Positions 1 through 8,680 of a stretch of 40,871 bases of DNA are shown in pieces. A model generated the notes under the pieces. That model did no database searches. It had not been told where the DNA came from and was given only the letters and a program-made list of their open reading frames with translations. A program made the position numbers and the translations under genes. Within the stretch, counting starts at the first letter, position 1, and every line of letters starts with the position of its first letter. Origin of the DNA: Bacteroidaceae bacterium (lineage in GTDB: Bacteria; Bacteroidota; Bacteroidia; Bacteroidales; Bacteroidaceae); NCBI GenBank assembly GCA_017541265.1, contig JAFXZK010000117.1, positions 1 through 40,871 of the forward strand, given 5' to 3'.

Positions 1-266
1 GCACCGACGTACTCTTCCCGTCAATCGGTGAGATTATCGGCGGCAGCGTCCGTGAGGAGCGTTACGACAAGCTGATGAAGGAAGTCGACCGCCGGGGCAT
101 GGACCTGACGCATCTGTGGTGGTACCTCGATACCCGTAAGTACGGCAGCTGTCCTCATGCAGGCTTCGGTCTCGGCTTCGAGAGGCTCATCCTCTTCGTC
201 ACCGGCATGCAGAACATTCGTGATGTCATTCCTTTCCCGCGTACACCTCGCAACGCCGAGTTCTAA
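1..266 (+). CDS. asnS: Asparaginyl-tRNA synthetase, C-terminal end (partial)
   Basis: The gene enters from the left edge and is read in the frame starting at base 3; about 87 codons remain before the TAA at 264-266. The enzyme charges tRNA-Asn with asparagine in the cytoplasm. The visible part is the end of a class II synthetase catalytic domain: it contains [23 protein letters not shown] and the class II motif 3 stretch [10 protein letters not shown], and ends with [16 protein letters not shown], a typical AsnRS/AspRS C-terminus. AspRS has a related ending, but the ending seen here and the WYLD segment suit AsnRS. The gene is convergent with the small minus-strand gene at 355-654, and a long inverted repeat lies between them. 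Confidence 0.93.
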   Translation, partial: TDVLFPSIGEIIGGSVREERYDKLMKEVDRRGMDLTHLWWYLDTRKYGSCPHAGFGLGFERLILFVTGMQNIRDVIPFPRTPRNAEF

Positions 267-349
267 ACCACGGATTTAACGGATTGAAGCAAGGCTCGAC
301 AACCAAAGGGTAAGTCGAGCCTTGCTTCAATCCGTTAAATCCGTGGTTT
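265..349. repeat. Perfect 36-bp inverted repeat, possible bidirectional terminator
   Basis: Left arm 265-300 and right arm 314-349 are exact reverse complements, separated by a 13-base loop (301-313). The left arm begins inside the asnS stop codon and the right arm ends 5 bases before the stop of the convergent gene. The position suits a shared transcription stop, but there is no long T tract. The outer part of each arm (CCACGGATTTAACGGATT) recurs in degenerate form at about 34203-34230 and, inverted, at 34440-34470, so this is a dispersed repeat family rather than a one-off hairpin. Confidence 0.85.
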
Positions 350-354
350 GAGAA

Positions 355-654
355 TTAATCCGTGTCTTTTTGGGTGTTTGTTTGGATGAGGGCTTCTATT
401 TCCCTTGGAAGCCTTCTCCTCTCTATTATGTGGATGACCTTTTTCAGGTTCCATTTGCTTGCTCTTTCTGTAATGGTGACTGAATGCGAGGTCTTTCCGT
501 TTGCATGAATATACTTCAGTGTCCACTTGAGGTCATATACAGCACTCCCATACGTCTCATAGCTTTTTGATAGGAGAACACTCCTCTGCGGTCCGACCTT
601 CTTGTTCCCGGACCAGAATTTAAGGAACAAACTGTTGAAAAACGAATCAAGCAT
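355..654 (-). CDS. Small basic protein of unknown function
   Basis: A 99-residue protein I do not recognise. It is rich in Lys and Arg (a central KWTLKYIHANGKTSH segment and an IIERRRLPREIEALI helix-like segment). It has no clear signal peptide and no membrane span beyond a hydrophobic N-terminus (LDSFFNSLFLKFW). A Bacteroidota -7 box (TACATTTG, reverse complement of 672-679) lies about 18 bases before the start codon, which supports a real short transcript with a very short leader. The region is more AT-rich than the neighbouring housekeeping genes. It is convergent with asnS. It could be a lineage-specific hypothetical or, less likely, a chance frame. Confidence 0.5.
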   Translation of the reverse strand: MLDSFFNSLFLKFWSGNKKVGPQRSVLLSKSYETYGSAVYDLKWTLKYIHANGKTSHSVTITERASKWNLKKVIHIIERRRLPREIEALIQTNTQKDTD

Positions 655-671
655 TTTCCCTGTATTTATTG

Positions 672-679
672 CAAATGTA
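672..679 (-). promoter_or_regulatory. -7 promoter box for the small gene at 355-654
   Basis: On the minus strand the box reads TACATTTG and matches the Bacteroidota TAnnTTTG consensus. No good TTTG box is seen 19-20 bp further upstream, so support is partial. Confidence 0.45.
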
Positions 680-740
680 CGATTTTATTTTTTCTTTGTA
701 AAATAATCACACAAAAAGTAAACCAAAAAGTCAAATATTG

Positions 741-748
741 TATATTTG
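741..748 (+). promoter_or_regulatory. Candidate -7 promoter box upstream of clpB
   Basis: TATATTTG fits TAnnTTTG and lies about 138 bases before the clpB start, which would give a leader of roughly 130 nt. That leader holds a 37-codon open frame (786-899, beginning MKKSFCLALRHF) that overlaps the clpB start in another frame. I see no clear -33 box, no CIRCE-type inverted repeat and no other heat-shock operator. Confidence 0.4.
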
Positions 749-885
749 GGTGTAAAAATGGCTGTCAAATGAACTTCCATTCCTTATGAAAAAGTCATTT
801 TGTCTTGCTTTGCGCCATTTTGTCGGGCTGCAGCGTTTTTGCATGGTGTTTGTGCCAAAGAAAGTGAAGAAAGGAGATATATGCA

Positions 886-2985
886 ATGATACAGAATAAC
901 AATCAGCAGCAAGAAGAGAAGAGCTTGCAGAAGTACGCTCGCAACCTCGTCGATGAGGCGCGTGCGGGGAAGCTTGACCCCGTTATCGGTCGCGACGATG
1001 AGATACGTCGTGTATTGCAAATCCTCTCGCGCAGAACTAAGAACAACCCTATCCTGATAGGCGAACCCGGTACAGGCAAGACGGCTATTGTGGAAGGCCT
1101 GGCGCACAGAATCCTGCGTGGCGACGTGCCGGAGAACCTGAAGAACAAGCAACTCTACAGCCTCGACATGGGTGCCCTCATCGCCGGTGCGATGTATAAG
1201 GGCGAGTTCGAGGAGCGACTGAAGAGCGTTGTCAAGGAAGTAACCGACAGTCAGGGCGGCATCATCCTCTTCATCGACGAGATACACACGCTTGTCGGTG
1301 CAGGCAAGGGCGAAGGTGCGATGGATGCAGCAAACATACTGAAGCCAGCACTCGCCCGTGGCGAAATGCGGAGTATCGGTGCAACGACGCTCGATGAGTA
1401 CCAGAAGTACTTCGAGAAGGACAAGGCTCTGGAGCGACGCTTCCAGACGGTTATGGTGGACGAACCCGATACACTTTCGAGCATTAGCATCTTGCGTGGT
1501 TTGAAGGAACGCTACGAGAATCATCACAAAGTCCGCATTCAGGACGATGCTGTCATAGCCGCAGTTCAGCTCTCGCAGCGTTACATTACTGAGCGCTTCT
1601 TGCCCGACAAGGCCATCGACCTCATGGACGAAGCCGCTGCAAAGCTCCGTATGGAACGCGACTCTGTACCAGAGGAACTTGACGAAATCAGCCGCCGCCT
1701 GAAGCAATTGGAGATTGAACGCGAAGCAATTCGTAGAGAAAGCAAGGAAGACCCGAAATTGACTAAGATTGAGGCAGACATTGCCGACCTTCGCAAGCAA
1801 GAGCAGGAGATGCGTCAGCAATGGGAGAACGAGAAGCATCAAGCCGACCAGATTCAAACGCTTAAAGACCGTATGCAACAGCTCCGCTTGGAAGCCGAAC
1901 AGGCAGAACGAGACGGCAACTATGCTCAGGTTGCAGAGATTCGCTACTCAAAGCTGCCCGAACTGGAAAAGCAACTCAAGGAAAGTTCTTCCGTCAGCAA
2001 CAAACTGCTTCGGGACGAAGTCACAGCAGACGATATCGCTGATGTAGTGAGCCGCTGGACGGGCATTCCCGTGAGCAAGATGCAGACGAGCGAGACGGAG
2101 AAGCTGCTCCATCTGGAAGAGGAACTGCACAAGCGTATCATCGGTCAGGAGGAAGCCATCGCCGCTGTCAGCAATGCTGTTCGCCGTAGCCGCGCCGGCC
2201 TGCAAGACCCGAGGCGTCCTATCGGCAGCTTCATCTTCCTCGGCTCGACAGGAGTAGGCAAAACCGAGCTTGCAAAGGCACTTGCCGAGTACCTCTTCGA
2301 CGATGAGACGATGATGACACGCATTGACATGAGCGAGTATCAGGAGAAGTTCAGCGTGACCAGACTTATTGGCGCACCTCCAGGATATGTCGGCTACGAC
2401 GAGGGTGGTCAGCTCACGGAAGCCGTTCGCCGCAAGCCTTATCAGGTCGTGCTCTTCGATGAGATTGAGAAAGCACATCCCGACGTCTTCAACACCTTGC
2501 TGCAAGTCCTCGATGATGGTAGGCTGACTGATTCAAAGGGAAGAACCGTCAACTTCAAGAACACCATCATCATCATGACGAGCAACCTTCTGACCGGATC
2601 AGACCTCGACAAAGGAGAGCAAGACGTAAGAGACATGTTGGTACAACGCGGCATACGTCCCGAGTTCCTGAACCGTATCGACGAAATCATCGTCTTCCAT
2701 CCCCTCAACTGGGGCGAAGTGAAACAGATTGTGCGTCTGCAAGTCGAGAATGTTCAGAAGATGTTGAAAGAGAATGGCATAAGCTTGGAGGTAAGCGACG
2801 AAGCAATCGACCTCCTTGCCAACGAAGGCTACGACCCCGACTTTGGTGCCCGTCCTGTTAAGCGAGCCATCCAACATCTCTTGCTTGATGACCTCTCGAA
2901 GTCGCTCTTGTCGGGCCATATAGACCGCAACCGTCCCATCATGGTCGATGCTAAAGATGGCAAGTTGACGATGGAAAAATGCTGA
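886..2985 (+). CDS. clpB: ClpB-type AAA+ disaggregase lacking the N-terminal domain
   Basis: ClpB is a hexameric ATPase that extracts polypeptides from protein aggregates with DnaK. This copy has 699 residues, while the family usually has about 860. The first AAA+ module has Walker [10 protein letters not shown] and Walker [11 protein letters not shown]. It is followed by the long coiled-coil middle domain (about residues 255-385), which marks ClpB rather than ClpA or ClpC. The second module has Walker [13 protein letters not shown] and Walker [14 protein letters not shown], and a C-terminal small domain follows. The Clp-N substrate domain (about 150 residues) is absent: the protein begins just before [20 protein letters not shown]. 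The start is firm because AAGGAG sits at 871-876 and an in-frame TGA lies at 865-867. Another gene elsewhere could supply a full-length form. Confidence 0.93.
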   Translation: MIQNNNQQQEEKSLQKYARNLVDEARAGKLDPVIGRDDEIRRVLQILSRRTKNNPILIGEPGTGKTAIVEGLAHRILRGDVPENLKNKQLYSLDMGALIAGAMYKGEFEERLKSVVKEVTDSQGGIILFIDEIHTLVGAGKGEGAMDAANILKPALARGEMRSIGATTLDEYQKYFEKDKALERRFQTVMVDEPDTLSSISILRGLKERYENHHKVRIQDDAVIAAVQLSQRYITERFLPDKAIDLMDEAAAKLRMERDSVPEELDEISRRLKQLEIEREAIRRESKEDPKLTKIEADIADLRKQEQEMRQQWENEKHQADQIQTLKDRMQQLRLEAEQAERDGNYAQVAEIRYSKLPELEKQLKESSSVSNKLLRDEVTADDIADVVSRWTGIPVSKMQTSETEKLLHLEEELHKRIIGQEEAIAAVSNAVRRSRAGLQDPRRPIGSFIFLGSTGVGKTELAKALAEYLFDDETMMTRIDMSEYQEKFSVTRLIGAPPGYVGYDEGGQLTEAVRRKPYQVVLFDEIEKAHPDVFNTLLQVLDDGRLTDSKGRTVNFKNTIIIMTSNLLTGSDLDKGEQDVRDMLVQRGIRPEFLNRIDEIIVFHPLNWGEVKQIVRLQVENVQKMLKENGISLEVSDEAIDLLANEGYDPDFGARPVKRAIQHLLLDDLSKSLLSGHIDRNRPIMVDAKDGKLTMEKC

Positions 2986-2990
2986 TTTAT

Positions 2991-3021
2991 TTTGATTTGT
3001 CTTCACTTATTCGTACCTTTG
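2991..3021 (+). promoter_or_regulatory. Promoter of the GH127-GH31 operon
   Basis: TTTG at 2991-2994, 19 bases, then TACCTTTG at 3014-3021 is a full match to the Bacteroidota promoter. It begins 5 bases after the clpB stop. It rules out the upstream TTG at 2992 as start of the GH127 gene, since that codon lies inside the promoter. Confidence 0.85.
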
Positions 3022-3042
3022 TCCCCAAGTTACAGAAAGGTT

Positions 3043-4992
3043 ATGAATATGAAGTCACTATTAACAACGATGCTGTCGGCACTTACTGTGCTGACAGCTT
3101 TTGCGTCTAAACAACAGACCGCAGCGCACGGCTATCCCATCAATCCTGTTCCCTTTACCTCTGTCAAAGTCTCACCTGGCACGTTCTGGGGGCAGAGACT
3201 GGAGGCAAGCCGCAAAGTCACCATTCCCCTTGCATTTTCCAAATGTGAGGAGACAGACCGCTACACGAACTTCTCGAATGCGGCAAAGCATTTGCAAGAC
3301 CCTTCGAAGGTGTTCGAGATTAAGAAGGGCACTTTCCCCTTCGACGATACAGATCCCTACAAGACCATTGAGGGGGCAAGCTATATTCTGCAAACCTATC
3401 CCGATGAGGCACTTGCTTCGTATATTGACTCCGTCTTGAACGTGATAGCTTCTGCCCAGGAGCCAGATGGCTACCTTTATACCGCCAGGACTCAGAACCC
3501 CGAGCATCCGCACGACTGGTCAGGACCTACGCGATGGAGTGCCGAGGAGCAGGGAAGCCACGAGCTGTATAACCTTGGGCACATGGTGGAGAGTGCTGTT
3601 GCCCACTATCAGGCAACAGGCAGCCGCAAGTTCCTCGATATTGCCATCAGATTTGCCGACTTGGTTTGCAAGGAAGTTGGCCCCAATCCGGGACAGGCTT
3701 GCGTCGTGCCTGGTCATCAGATTGCAGAGATGGCTTTGGCAAGACTCTACTTGGCTACAGGCGACAAGAAGTATCTCGACGAGGCCAAGTTCCTGCTTGA
3801 CTATCGTGGCAAGACAACCGTCAAGCAGGAGTACTCGCAAAGCCACAAGCCCGTAGTCGAACAGGACGAGGCAGTAGGCCATGCTGTCCGGGCAGCCTAT
3901 ATGTATGCCGGTATGGCGGATGTGGCTGCGCTTACAGGCGACAAAGACTACATCAAAGCCATTGATGCCATTTGGGATAACATTGTCTCGAAGAAGCTCT
4001 ACATAACAGGTGGCATCGGAGCGACAGGAAACGGCGAGGCTTTCGGTAAGAACTATGAGCTGCCCAACGCTACGGCTTATTGCGAGACGTGTGCCGCGAT
4101 AGGCAATGTCTACGTCAACCACAGGCTCTTCCTGCTTCATGGAGAGTCCAAGTATTATGATGTGCTGGAGCGAACACTCTATAATGGACTTATCAGCGGC
4201 GTCTCGCTCGAGGGCAATGGCTTCTTCTATCCCAATCCTCTCGAGTCGGCAGGCGGCTACGAGCGCAAGCCTTGGTTCGGGTGCGCCTGCTGTCCGAGCA
4301 ATATCTGCCGCTTCATCCCATCGCTGCCGGGTTACGTCTATGCCGTCAAGGACCACAATCTCTACGTCAACCTCTTCCTTTCTAATAAGAGCGAGTTGAA
4401 AGTGGCAGGCAAGAAGGTCTGCCTGAGCCAGACAACAGAGTATCCTTGGAGCGGAGATGTAACCATACGCATTGACGAGAATAAAGCTGGCAAATTCATT
4501 TTCAAGATTCGCATTCCCGGCTGGGTTCGTAACCAAGTCGTTCCCTCCGACCTCTATACTTATGCCGACGGCAAACAGACCAGTTTACCAAGCGTCAGCG
4601 TTAATGACTTTCAACATGAAGTTTTCAACACTAATATAGAACCTGACGGTTATTTCGCCATCGGTGGTAAGTGGAAGAAGGGTGATGTGATAAAGATTCA
4701 CTTCGATATGGAGCCTCGTATCGTTCGTGCCAACGAGAATGTAGAAGCCGATAGGGGAATGTTCTGTGTAGAGCGTGGTCCGCTGGTTTATTGTGCAGAG
4801 CAGCCCGACAACAAGGACGATATCATGGAAGCTCACATCAGTCCAAACACACAGTTCCGTACAGGCAAGACAGAGATTGCCGGCACTTCTGTGACGACAC
4901 TTGTCGCGGAGGACCAGCCTTTGACGCTCATTCCTTATTACGCTTGGTGCCACAGAGGCGCTGGCAAGATGCGGGTATGGTTGCCTCTGTAG
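3043..4992 (+). CDS. Secreted GH127-type beta-L-arabinofuranosidase
   Basis: This 649-residue protein begins with a signal peptide (KSLLTTMLSALTVLTAFAS). The fold is the GH127 (DUF1680) alpha/alpha barrel. In the characterised enzyme HypBA1 a zinc-bound cysteine is the nucleophile, with one Glu and three Cys as zinc ligands. The matching residues are visible here: E332 in GEAF (acid/base position), E348 and C350 in CETCA, and C416-C417 in ACCPSN. It should release beta-linked L-arabinofuranose from plant glycans or hydroxyproline-rich glycoproteins; the related family GH146 cannot be excluded. ATG 3043 is chosen because the promoter ends at 3021; ATG 3049 is equally possible and better spaced from AGAAAGG at 3034-3040. 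It is cotranscribed with GH31, 5 bases downstream. Confidence 0.88.
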   Translation: MNMKSLLTTMLSALTVLTAFASKQQTAAHGYPINPVPFTSVKVSPGTFWGQRLEASRKVTIPLAFSKCEETDRYTNFSNAAKHLQDPSKVFEIKKGTFPFDDTDPYKTIEGASYILQTYPDEALASYIDSVLNVIASAQEPDGYLYTARTQNPEHPHDWSGPTRWSAEEQGSHELYNLGHMVESAVAHYQATGSRKFLDIAIRFADLVCKEVGPNPGQACVVPGHQIAEMALARLYLATGDKKYLDEAKFLLDYRGKTTVKQEYSQSHKPVVEQDEAVGHAVRAAYMYAGMADVAALTGDKDYIKAIDAIWDNIVSKKLYITGGIGATGNGEAFGKNYELPNATAYCETCAAIGNVYVNHRLFLLHGESKYYDVLERTLYNGLISGVSLEGNGFFYPNPLESAGGYERKPWFGCACCPSNICRFIPSLPGYVYAVKDHNLYVNLFLSNKSELKVAGKKVCLSQTTEYPWSGDVTIRIDENKAGKFIFKIRIPGWVRNQVVPSDLYTYADGKQTSLPSVSVNDFQHEVFNTNIEPDGYFAIGGKWKKGDVIKIHFDMEPRIVRANENVEADRGMFCVERGPLVYCAEQPDNKDDIMEAHISPNTQFRTGKTEIAGTSVTTLVAEDQPLTLIPYYAWCHRGAGKMRVWLPL

Positions 4993-4997
4993 CATAA

Positions 4998-7535
4998 ATG
5001 ATGATGAAGATTAAAGATACAATGCAACGACTTCTTTTTTTCTGTTTTACAGTCCTGTTTTTTATTCAGGCAATGGCAGGTGAGGTGCCTTTTGGCAGGG
5101 GCACTCTGACTGTTCGCCAGATAGCTCGCAATGCTGTGAGGATACAGTATTGGGAACAAGACCCCTCCCAGCTCTCCCGTAAAGGGGAGGAGTTGCCCGA
5201 TTGGCTCTATGTCAAGCACGACGAGGTGAGCAGTCATGATGTGTCGGTTGAGGTGGATGAGGCTCGTCAGGCAATCATCATCAAAAACCGTCAGGGAACG
5301 CCTGTCTTTACGGCGACGCGACACCAGATGAAAGGCAGGGAGGCTACGTTGGCATTCCATTCTGACAGTGACGAGCGGCTGTATGGTCTGGGGCAGTTTC
5401 AAGATGGTTATAGCAATGTTCGGGGCCTGTCGCGCCGTTTGACACAGGTGAACACGCAAATAAGCATCCCCATGCTCCTGTCGAGCAAAGGCTATGGTGT
5501 GCTGTGGAACAACTATGGGCTGGTGGACTTCAACCCTTGCGACCAAGAGGTAAAGATGCAATTGTCGGCTGAAGCAGGTCAGACAGAGGAAGTCAACATC
5601 ACCACAACTGAAGGCGGTCGGCGCGAAGTGCGCCAGAGAAACATCTACGAGGCTACCGTCGACATTGCAGAAGATGGCGACTATTCGCTTTTACTCGATG
5701 TGGGACAGCAGATGGCACGCCGCCATAACCTTTCGATTGACGGACAAACTGTCATCGAGATGCAGAACCTGTGGCTGCCTCCAACGGCTTCGGCCATCGT
5801 ACATTTGAAGGCCGGTCGGCATGTGCTGAGAGCAGAACTCTCAAAAGGCGACGCACCTGTCATATATTATAATAAGGTAAAGGACGAGACGGTGCTGCGT
5901 TCTCCGATAGCAAACGCTGTGGACTATACCGTATTCGTTGGCTCTGCCGACGAAATCATTACCGCCTATCGTGAGCTGACAGGCAAGGCTCCCTTGATGC
6001 CCCATTGGGCGTTGGGCTACATCCATTGCCGTGAGCGCTTCCATTCTTCCGACGAAATCCTGCAGACAGCCAATCGATTCCGTAGCGAAGGGCTGCCTGT
6101 TGATGTGTTGGTGCAGGACTGGCAGTACTGGGGTAAGTACGGCTGGAACGCCATGCGCTTCGACGAGGAGCATTATCCCGACCCCAAGGCTCTGACCGAC
6201 AGCCTTCACGCTATGGATATGCGACTGATGGTCAGCGTCTGGTCTAAGATTGACAAAAGCTCCGAGGTCGGCAAACAGATGTTGGACGCGGGCTATTATA
6301 TCCCAGGAACAGATTGGATTGACTTCTTCAATCCCGATGCCGCCACTGCCTATTGGCAGAACTTCTCTACGCGCTTGGTGCCTCTGGGCATTGATGCCTG
6401 GTGGCAGGATGCCACAGAGCCGGAGAACGACGACCTCGTGGGTCGCCGCGTAAACAACGGCAAATGGGCTGGTGAAGAGGTGCGCAATGTCTATCCGCTT
6501 TTGGTGAATAAGACAGTTTATGAGGGACTAATTAATTCAAAATTTATAAATTCAAAATTCAAAACGGTCAATGGCCAGCGCCCGATGATTCTCACTCGTT
6601 GCGGTTTCCCTGGCATTCAGCGCTATGGGTCGGCGATGTGGAGCGGTGATGTGGGCAACGACTGGGAAACCTTCCGTAGGCAGTTGACGGCTGGTCTCGG
6701 TATGCAGGCGGCAGGCATCCCGTGGTGGACCTACGATGCTGGTGGCTTCTTCCGTCCCGGCAACCAATACACAGACAAGGCTTATATCGAGCGTATGTTG
6801 CGTTGGATTGAGACGAGCGTCTTCCTGCCCCTCATGCGCGTACATGGCTATATGAGTGACACGGAACCTTGGAACTACGGCGCGGAGGCACAACAGGCTA
6901 TTGCGCGTGCCTTGAACGAGCGTTACCGTCTGTTGCCCTACATCTACAGCAATGCTGCGGAGATTGCCTTCAACGGTTCCACATTGATGCGTCCGCTTGT
7001 CTTTGATTTCGCCAGCGATACCAAAGCACTCGACCAGAAGTATGAGTACATGTTCGGTCACTCGCTGCTTGTCAGTCCTGTGACAGAGCCGAGCGTCACC
7101 TCATGGATGACCTATCTCCCCAAGAACGAGGGAGGGTGGTACGACTATTATACAGGCAAGCACTACGACGGCGGGCAGGAAGTGACTACAACCGTTGGTG
7201 CAGACTATATCCCTGTCTTCGTCCGTGCCGGCAGCATCATTCCCGTCAAGGGCGATGAGGTGCAGGTTTACCCTGGGGCTGACGGAACATTCACACTTTA
7301 CGAGGACGACGGCTCCACAAGAGATTATGATAAAGGACAATGTTCGCGCATCGTGTTCCTATGGGACGATACCAACCATAAACTTACCATCAACAAGCGT
7401 GTTGGCAAGTTTAAGGACATGCCTGTCTGTCGCATATTCCGTGTCAAGTTGCCAAATGGTACGGAGCAGTCCATTAACTATCAAGGAAAGAAGATAACTG
7501 TTACAGCGAAGACAACGGCCTCAGACACAATGTGA
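4998..7535 (+). CDS. Secreted GH31 alpha-glycosidase (probably alpha-xylosidase) with PA14-like insert
   Basis: This 845-residue exported enzyme starts MMMKIKDTMQ followed by a hydrophobic signal. ATG 4998, 5001, 5004 and 5022 are all possible starts. After a beta-sandwich N-domain, about residues 205-310 look like a PA14-type insertion. The GH31 barrel then carries the nucleophile D471 (WWQDATEPE) and the acid/base D551 (WSGDVGNDWETF). GH31 enzymes with a PA14 insert include the xyloglucan alpha-xylosidases of Cellvibrio and Bacteroides, so alpha-xylosidase is the best guess; alpha-glucosidase is the alternative. Two intergenic-type repeats lie in frame inside it (5162-5190 and 6533-6566), the second giving the odd peptide INSKFINSKFKT between the two catalytic motifs. 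The gene ends in a tandem-repeat terminator. Confidence 0.88.
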   Translation: MMMKIKDTMQRLLFFCFTVLFFIQAMAGEVPFGRGTLTVRQIARNAVRIQYWEQDPSQLSRKGEELPDWLYVKHDEVSSHDVSVEVDEARQAIIIKNRQGTPVFTATRHQMKGREATLAFHSDSDERLYGLGQFQDGYSNVRGLSRRLTQVNTQISIPMLLSSKGYGVLWNNYGLVDFNPCDQEVKMQLSAEAGQTEEVNITTTEGGRREVRQRNIYEATVDIAEDGDYSLLLDVGQQMARRHNLSIDGQTVIEMQNLWLPPTASAIVHLKAGRHVLRAELSKGDAPVIYYNKVKDETVLRSPIANAVDYTVFVGSADEIITAYRELTGKAPLMPHWALGYIHCRERFHSSDEILQTANRFRSEGLPVDVLVQDWQYWGKYGWNAMRFDEEHYPDPKALTDSLHAMDMRLMVSVWSKIDKSSEVGKQMLDAGYYIPGTDWIDFFNPDAATAYWQNFSTRLVPLGIDAWWQDATEPENDDLVGRRVNNGKWAGEEVRNVYPLLVNKTVYEGLINSKFINSKFKTVNGQRPMILTRCGFPGIQRYGSAMWSGDVGNDWETFRRQLTAGLGMQAAGIPWWTYDAGGFFRPGNQYTDKAYIERMLRWIETSVFLPLMRVHGYMSDTEPWNYGAEAQQAIARALNERYRLLPYIYSNAAEIAFNGSTLMRPLVFDFASDTKALDQKYEYMFGHSLLVSPVTEPSVTSWMTYLPKNEGGWYDYYTGKHYDGGQEVTTTVGADYIPVFVRAGSIIPVKGDEVQVYPGADGTFTLYEDDGSTRDYDKGQCSRIVFLWDDTNHKLTINKRVGKFKDMPVCRIFRVKLPNGTEQSINYQGKKITVTAKTTASDTM
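5162..5190. repeat. G/C-run palindromic repeat inside GH31
   Basis: A CCCCTCCC stretch, CTCTCCCGTAAA and GGGGAGG form a CCCCT/AGGGG hairpin that encodes DPSQLSRKGEELPDW in frame. It resembles the intergenic palindrome at 11130-11152 and the in-frame repeat at 21406-21442. Confidence 0.5.
6533..6566 (-). repeat. Antisense copy of the hisB leader repeat inside GH31
   Basis: Its reverse complement matches the hisB leader (11155-11188) at 32 of 34 bases. In GH31 it is read in frame without a stop. The strand given is that on which it has the hisB orientation. Confidence 0.8.
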
Positions 7536-7572
7536 TAGTCATCCTCTAACACCACACCCCTGTATATGGCTT

Positions 7573-7650
7573 CATAAGTCCCCGTTCTTATCTCCATAAG
7601 TCCCCGTACTTATCTTCATAAGTCCCCGTTCTTATCTCCATAAGTGCGGG
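7573..7650. repeat. 22-bp tandem hairpin array downstream of GH31
   Basis: Units at 7573-7594, 7595-7616 and 7617-7638, plus a diverged fourth unit from 7639. Each unit is CATAAGTCCCCGTWCTTAT plus three bases, with an ATAAG/CTTAT mini-hairpin. Period is exactly 22 bp. The same family, inverted, occurs at 25517-25604. Confidence 0.88.
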
Positions 7651-7660
7651 GGCTTTTTTT
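7624..7660 (+). terminator. Intrinsic terminator made from the last array units
   Basis: CCCCG (7624-7628) and CTTAT pair with ATAAG and CGGGG (7647-7651), with TT/TG mismatches between the two helices, followed by seven T at 7654-7660. The terminator is built by change of the fourth repeat unit. Confidence 0.8.
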
Positions 7661-7771
7661 GATATCTGCCTGCCGCTTGGAAATCAGGGACATTCTCATG
7701 TTTCGGCGGATTCTTTGCGGATAATCATTAAATTCTTTATCCCGAGTGGCTTATATTTCGGAAAATTTATC

Positions 7772-7779
7772 TATATTTG
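7772..7779 (+). promoter_or_regulatory. -7 promoter box of the his operon
   Basis: TATATTTG followed by GC matches TAnnTTTG; no convincing -33 box. The transcript would begin near 7786, with an AT-rich leader rich in ATGA and AATG words and a five-codon mini-frame (ATG 7795 to TAA 7807-7809) just before hisG. Confidence 0.6.
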
Positions 7780-7821
7780 CACGCGAATTGTAAAATGACA
7801 AATGATTAAATGGTAAACGGA

Positions 7822-8676
7822 ATGGTGTTGAGAATAGCAGTTCAGTCGAAAGGCCGTCTTTTCGAGGACACGATGGCGTTGCTTGCCGAGGCAGGTATTA
7901 AGGTGAGTAGCAGCAAGCGCACACTGCTTGTGCAGAGCAGTAACTTCCCCATCGAGGTGCTTTATCTTCGCGACGACGACATTCCCCAGAGTGTTGCAAG
8001 CGGCGTGGCTGACGTCGGCATCGTGGGGCAGAACGAATATGAGGAGCGGGCAGAGGATGCGGAGGTGGTGCGCCCACTCGGATTCAGCAAGTGCCGCCTC
8101 TCGTTGGCTGTGCCCAAAGGGTGCGGCTACTATGGCTTGAAGTGGTTCGAGGGTAAGAAGATTGCTACGTCCTATCCCGCCATCCTGCGCCGCTTCTTGC
8201 AGGAGAACCGTATCGCAGCCGACGTTCACGTCATAACGGGCAGCGTAGAGATAAGCCCGGGCATCGGACTGGCGGATGCTATCTTCGACATTGTCAGCAG
8301 CGGCTCCACACTGGTCAGCAACAACCTTGTGGAGGTGGAAACCGTCATGCAGAGCGAGGCCATCCTGATAGCCAACAAGAACCTCGACGACGAAAAGCGT
8401 GCCGTGCTCGAAGAGTTGCTGTTCCGCATCGAAGCCGTCAAGGCTGCCGAAGACAAGAAGTATGTGCTGATGAACGTGCCGACCGACCGCCTGAAGGACA
8501 TCGTGGCCGTGCTGCCTGGTGTGAAGAGTCCCACCGTGATGCCTCTTGCCACCGAGGGGTGGAGCAGCGTTCACACAGTCATCGAGGAGAAACGCTTCTG
8601 GGAAATCATCCGCGAACTGAAGCAGCTCGGTGCAGAAGGCATACTCGTAGTGCCGATAGAGAAAATGATACCGTAG
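7822..8676 (+). CDS. hisG: ATP phosphoribosyltransferase, long form
   Basis: First enzyme of histidine synthesis: it joins ATP and PRPP to give phosphoribosyl-ATP and is the feedback-controlled step. The 284-residue length fits the long form with a C-terminal ACT-like regulatory domain (about residues 210-284). Typical segments are LRIAVQSKGRL, LLVQSSNFPIEVL, VADVGIVGQNEY and the PRPP-site region IVSSGSTLVSNNL. ATG 7822 gives the usual family N-terminus; an in-frame ATG at 7810 would add four residues. It heads hisG-hisD-hisC-hisB. hisA, hisF, hisH and hisI are not in the window. Confidence 0.95.
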   Translation: MVLRIAVQSKGRLFEDTMALLAEAGIKVSSSKRTLLVQSSNFPIEVLYLRDDDIPQSVASGVADVGIVGQNEYEERAEDAEVVRPLGFSKCRLSLAVPKGCGYYGLKWFEGKKIATSYPAILRRFLQENRIAADVHVITGSVEISPGIGLADAIFDIVSSGSTLVSNNLVEVETVMQSEAILIANKNLDDEKRAVLEELLFRIEAVKAAEDKKYVLMNVPTDRLKDIVAVLPGVKSPTVMPLATEGWSSVHTVIEEKRFWEIIRELKQLGAEGILVVPIEKMIP

Positions 8677-8680
8677 GGAT

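Noticed and set aside
786-899. 37-codon frame (MKKSFCLALRHF) in the clpB leader
   Set aside because: No ribosome site, overlaps the clpB start and has no family likeness; a leader peptide is possible but unsupported.
784-1878. 364-codon minus-strand open frame
   Set aside because: Antisense to clpB; a consequence of codon bias in a well supported gene.
7573-7650. CRISPR array
   Set aside because: 22-bp units follow each other with only about 4-bp spacers of near-constant sequence and there are no cas genes.
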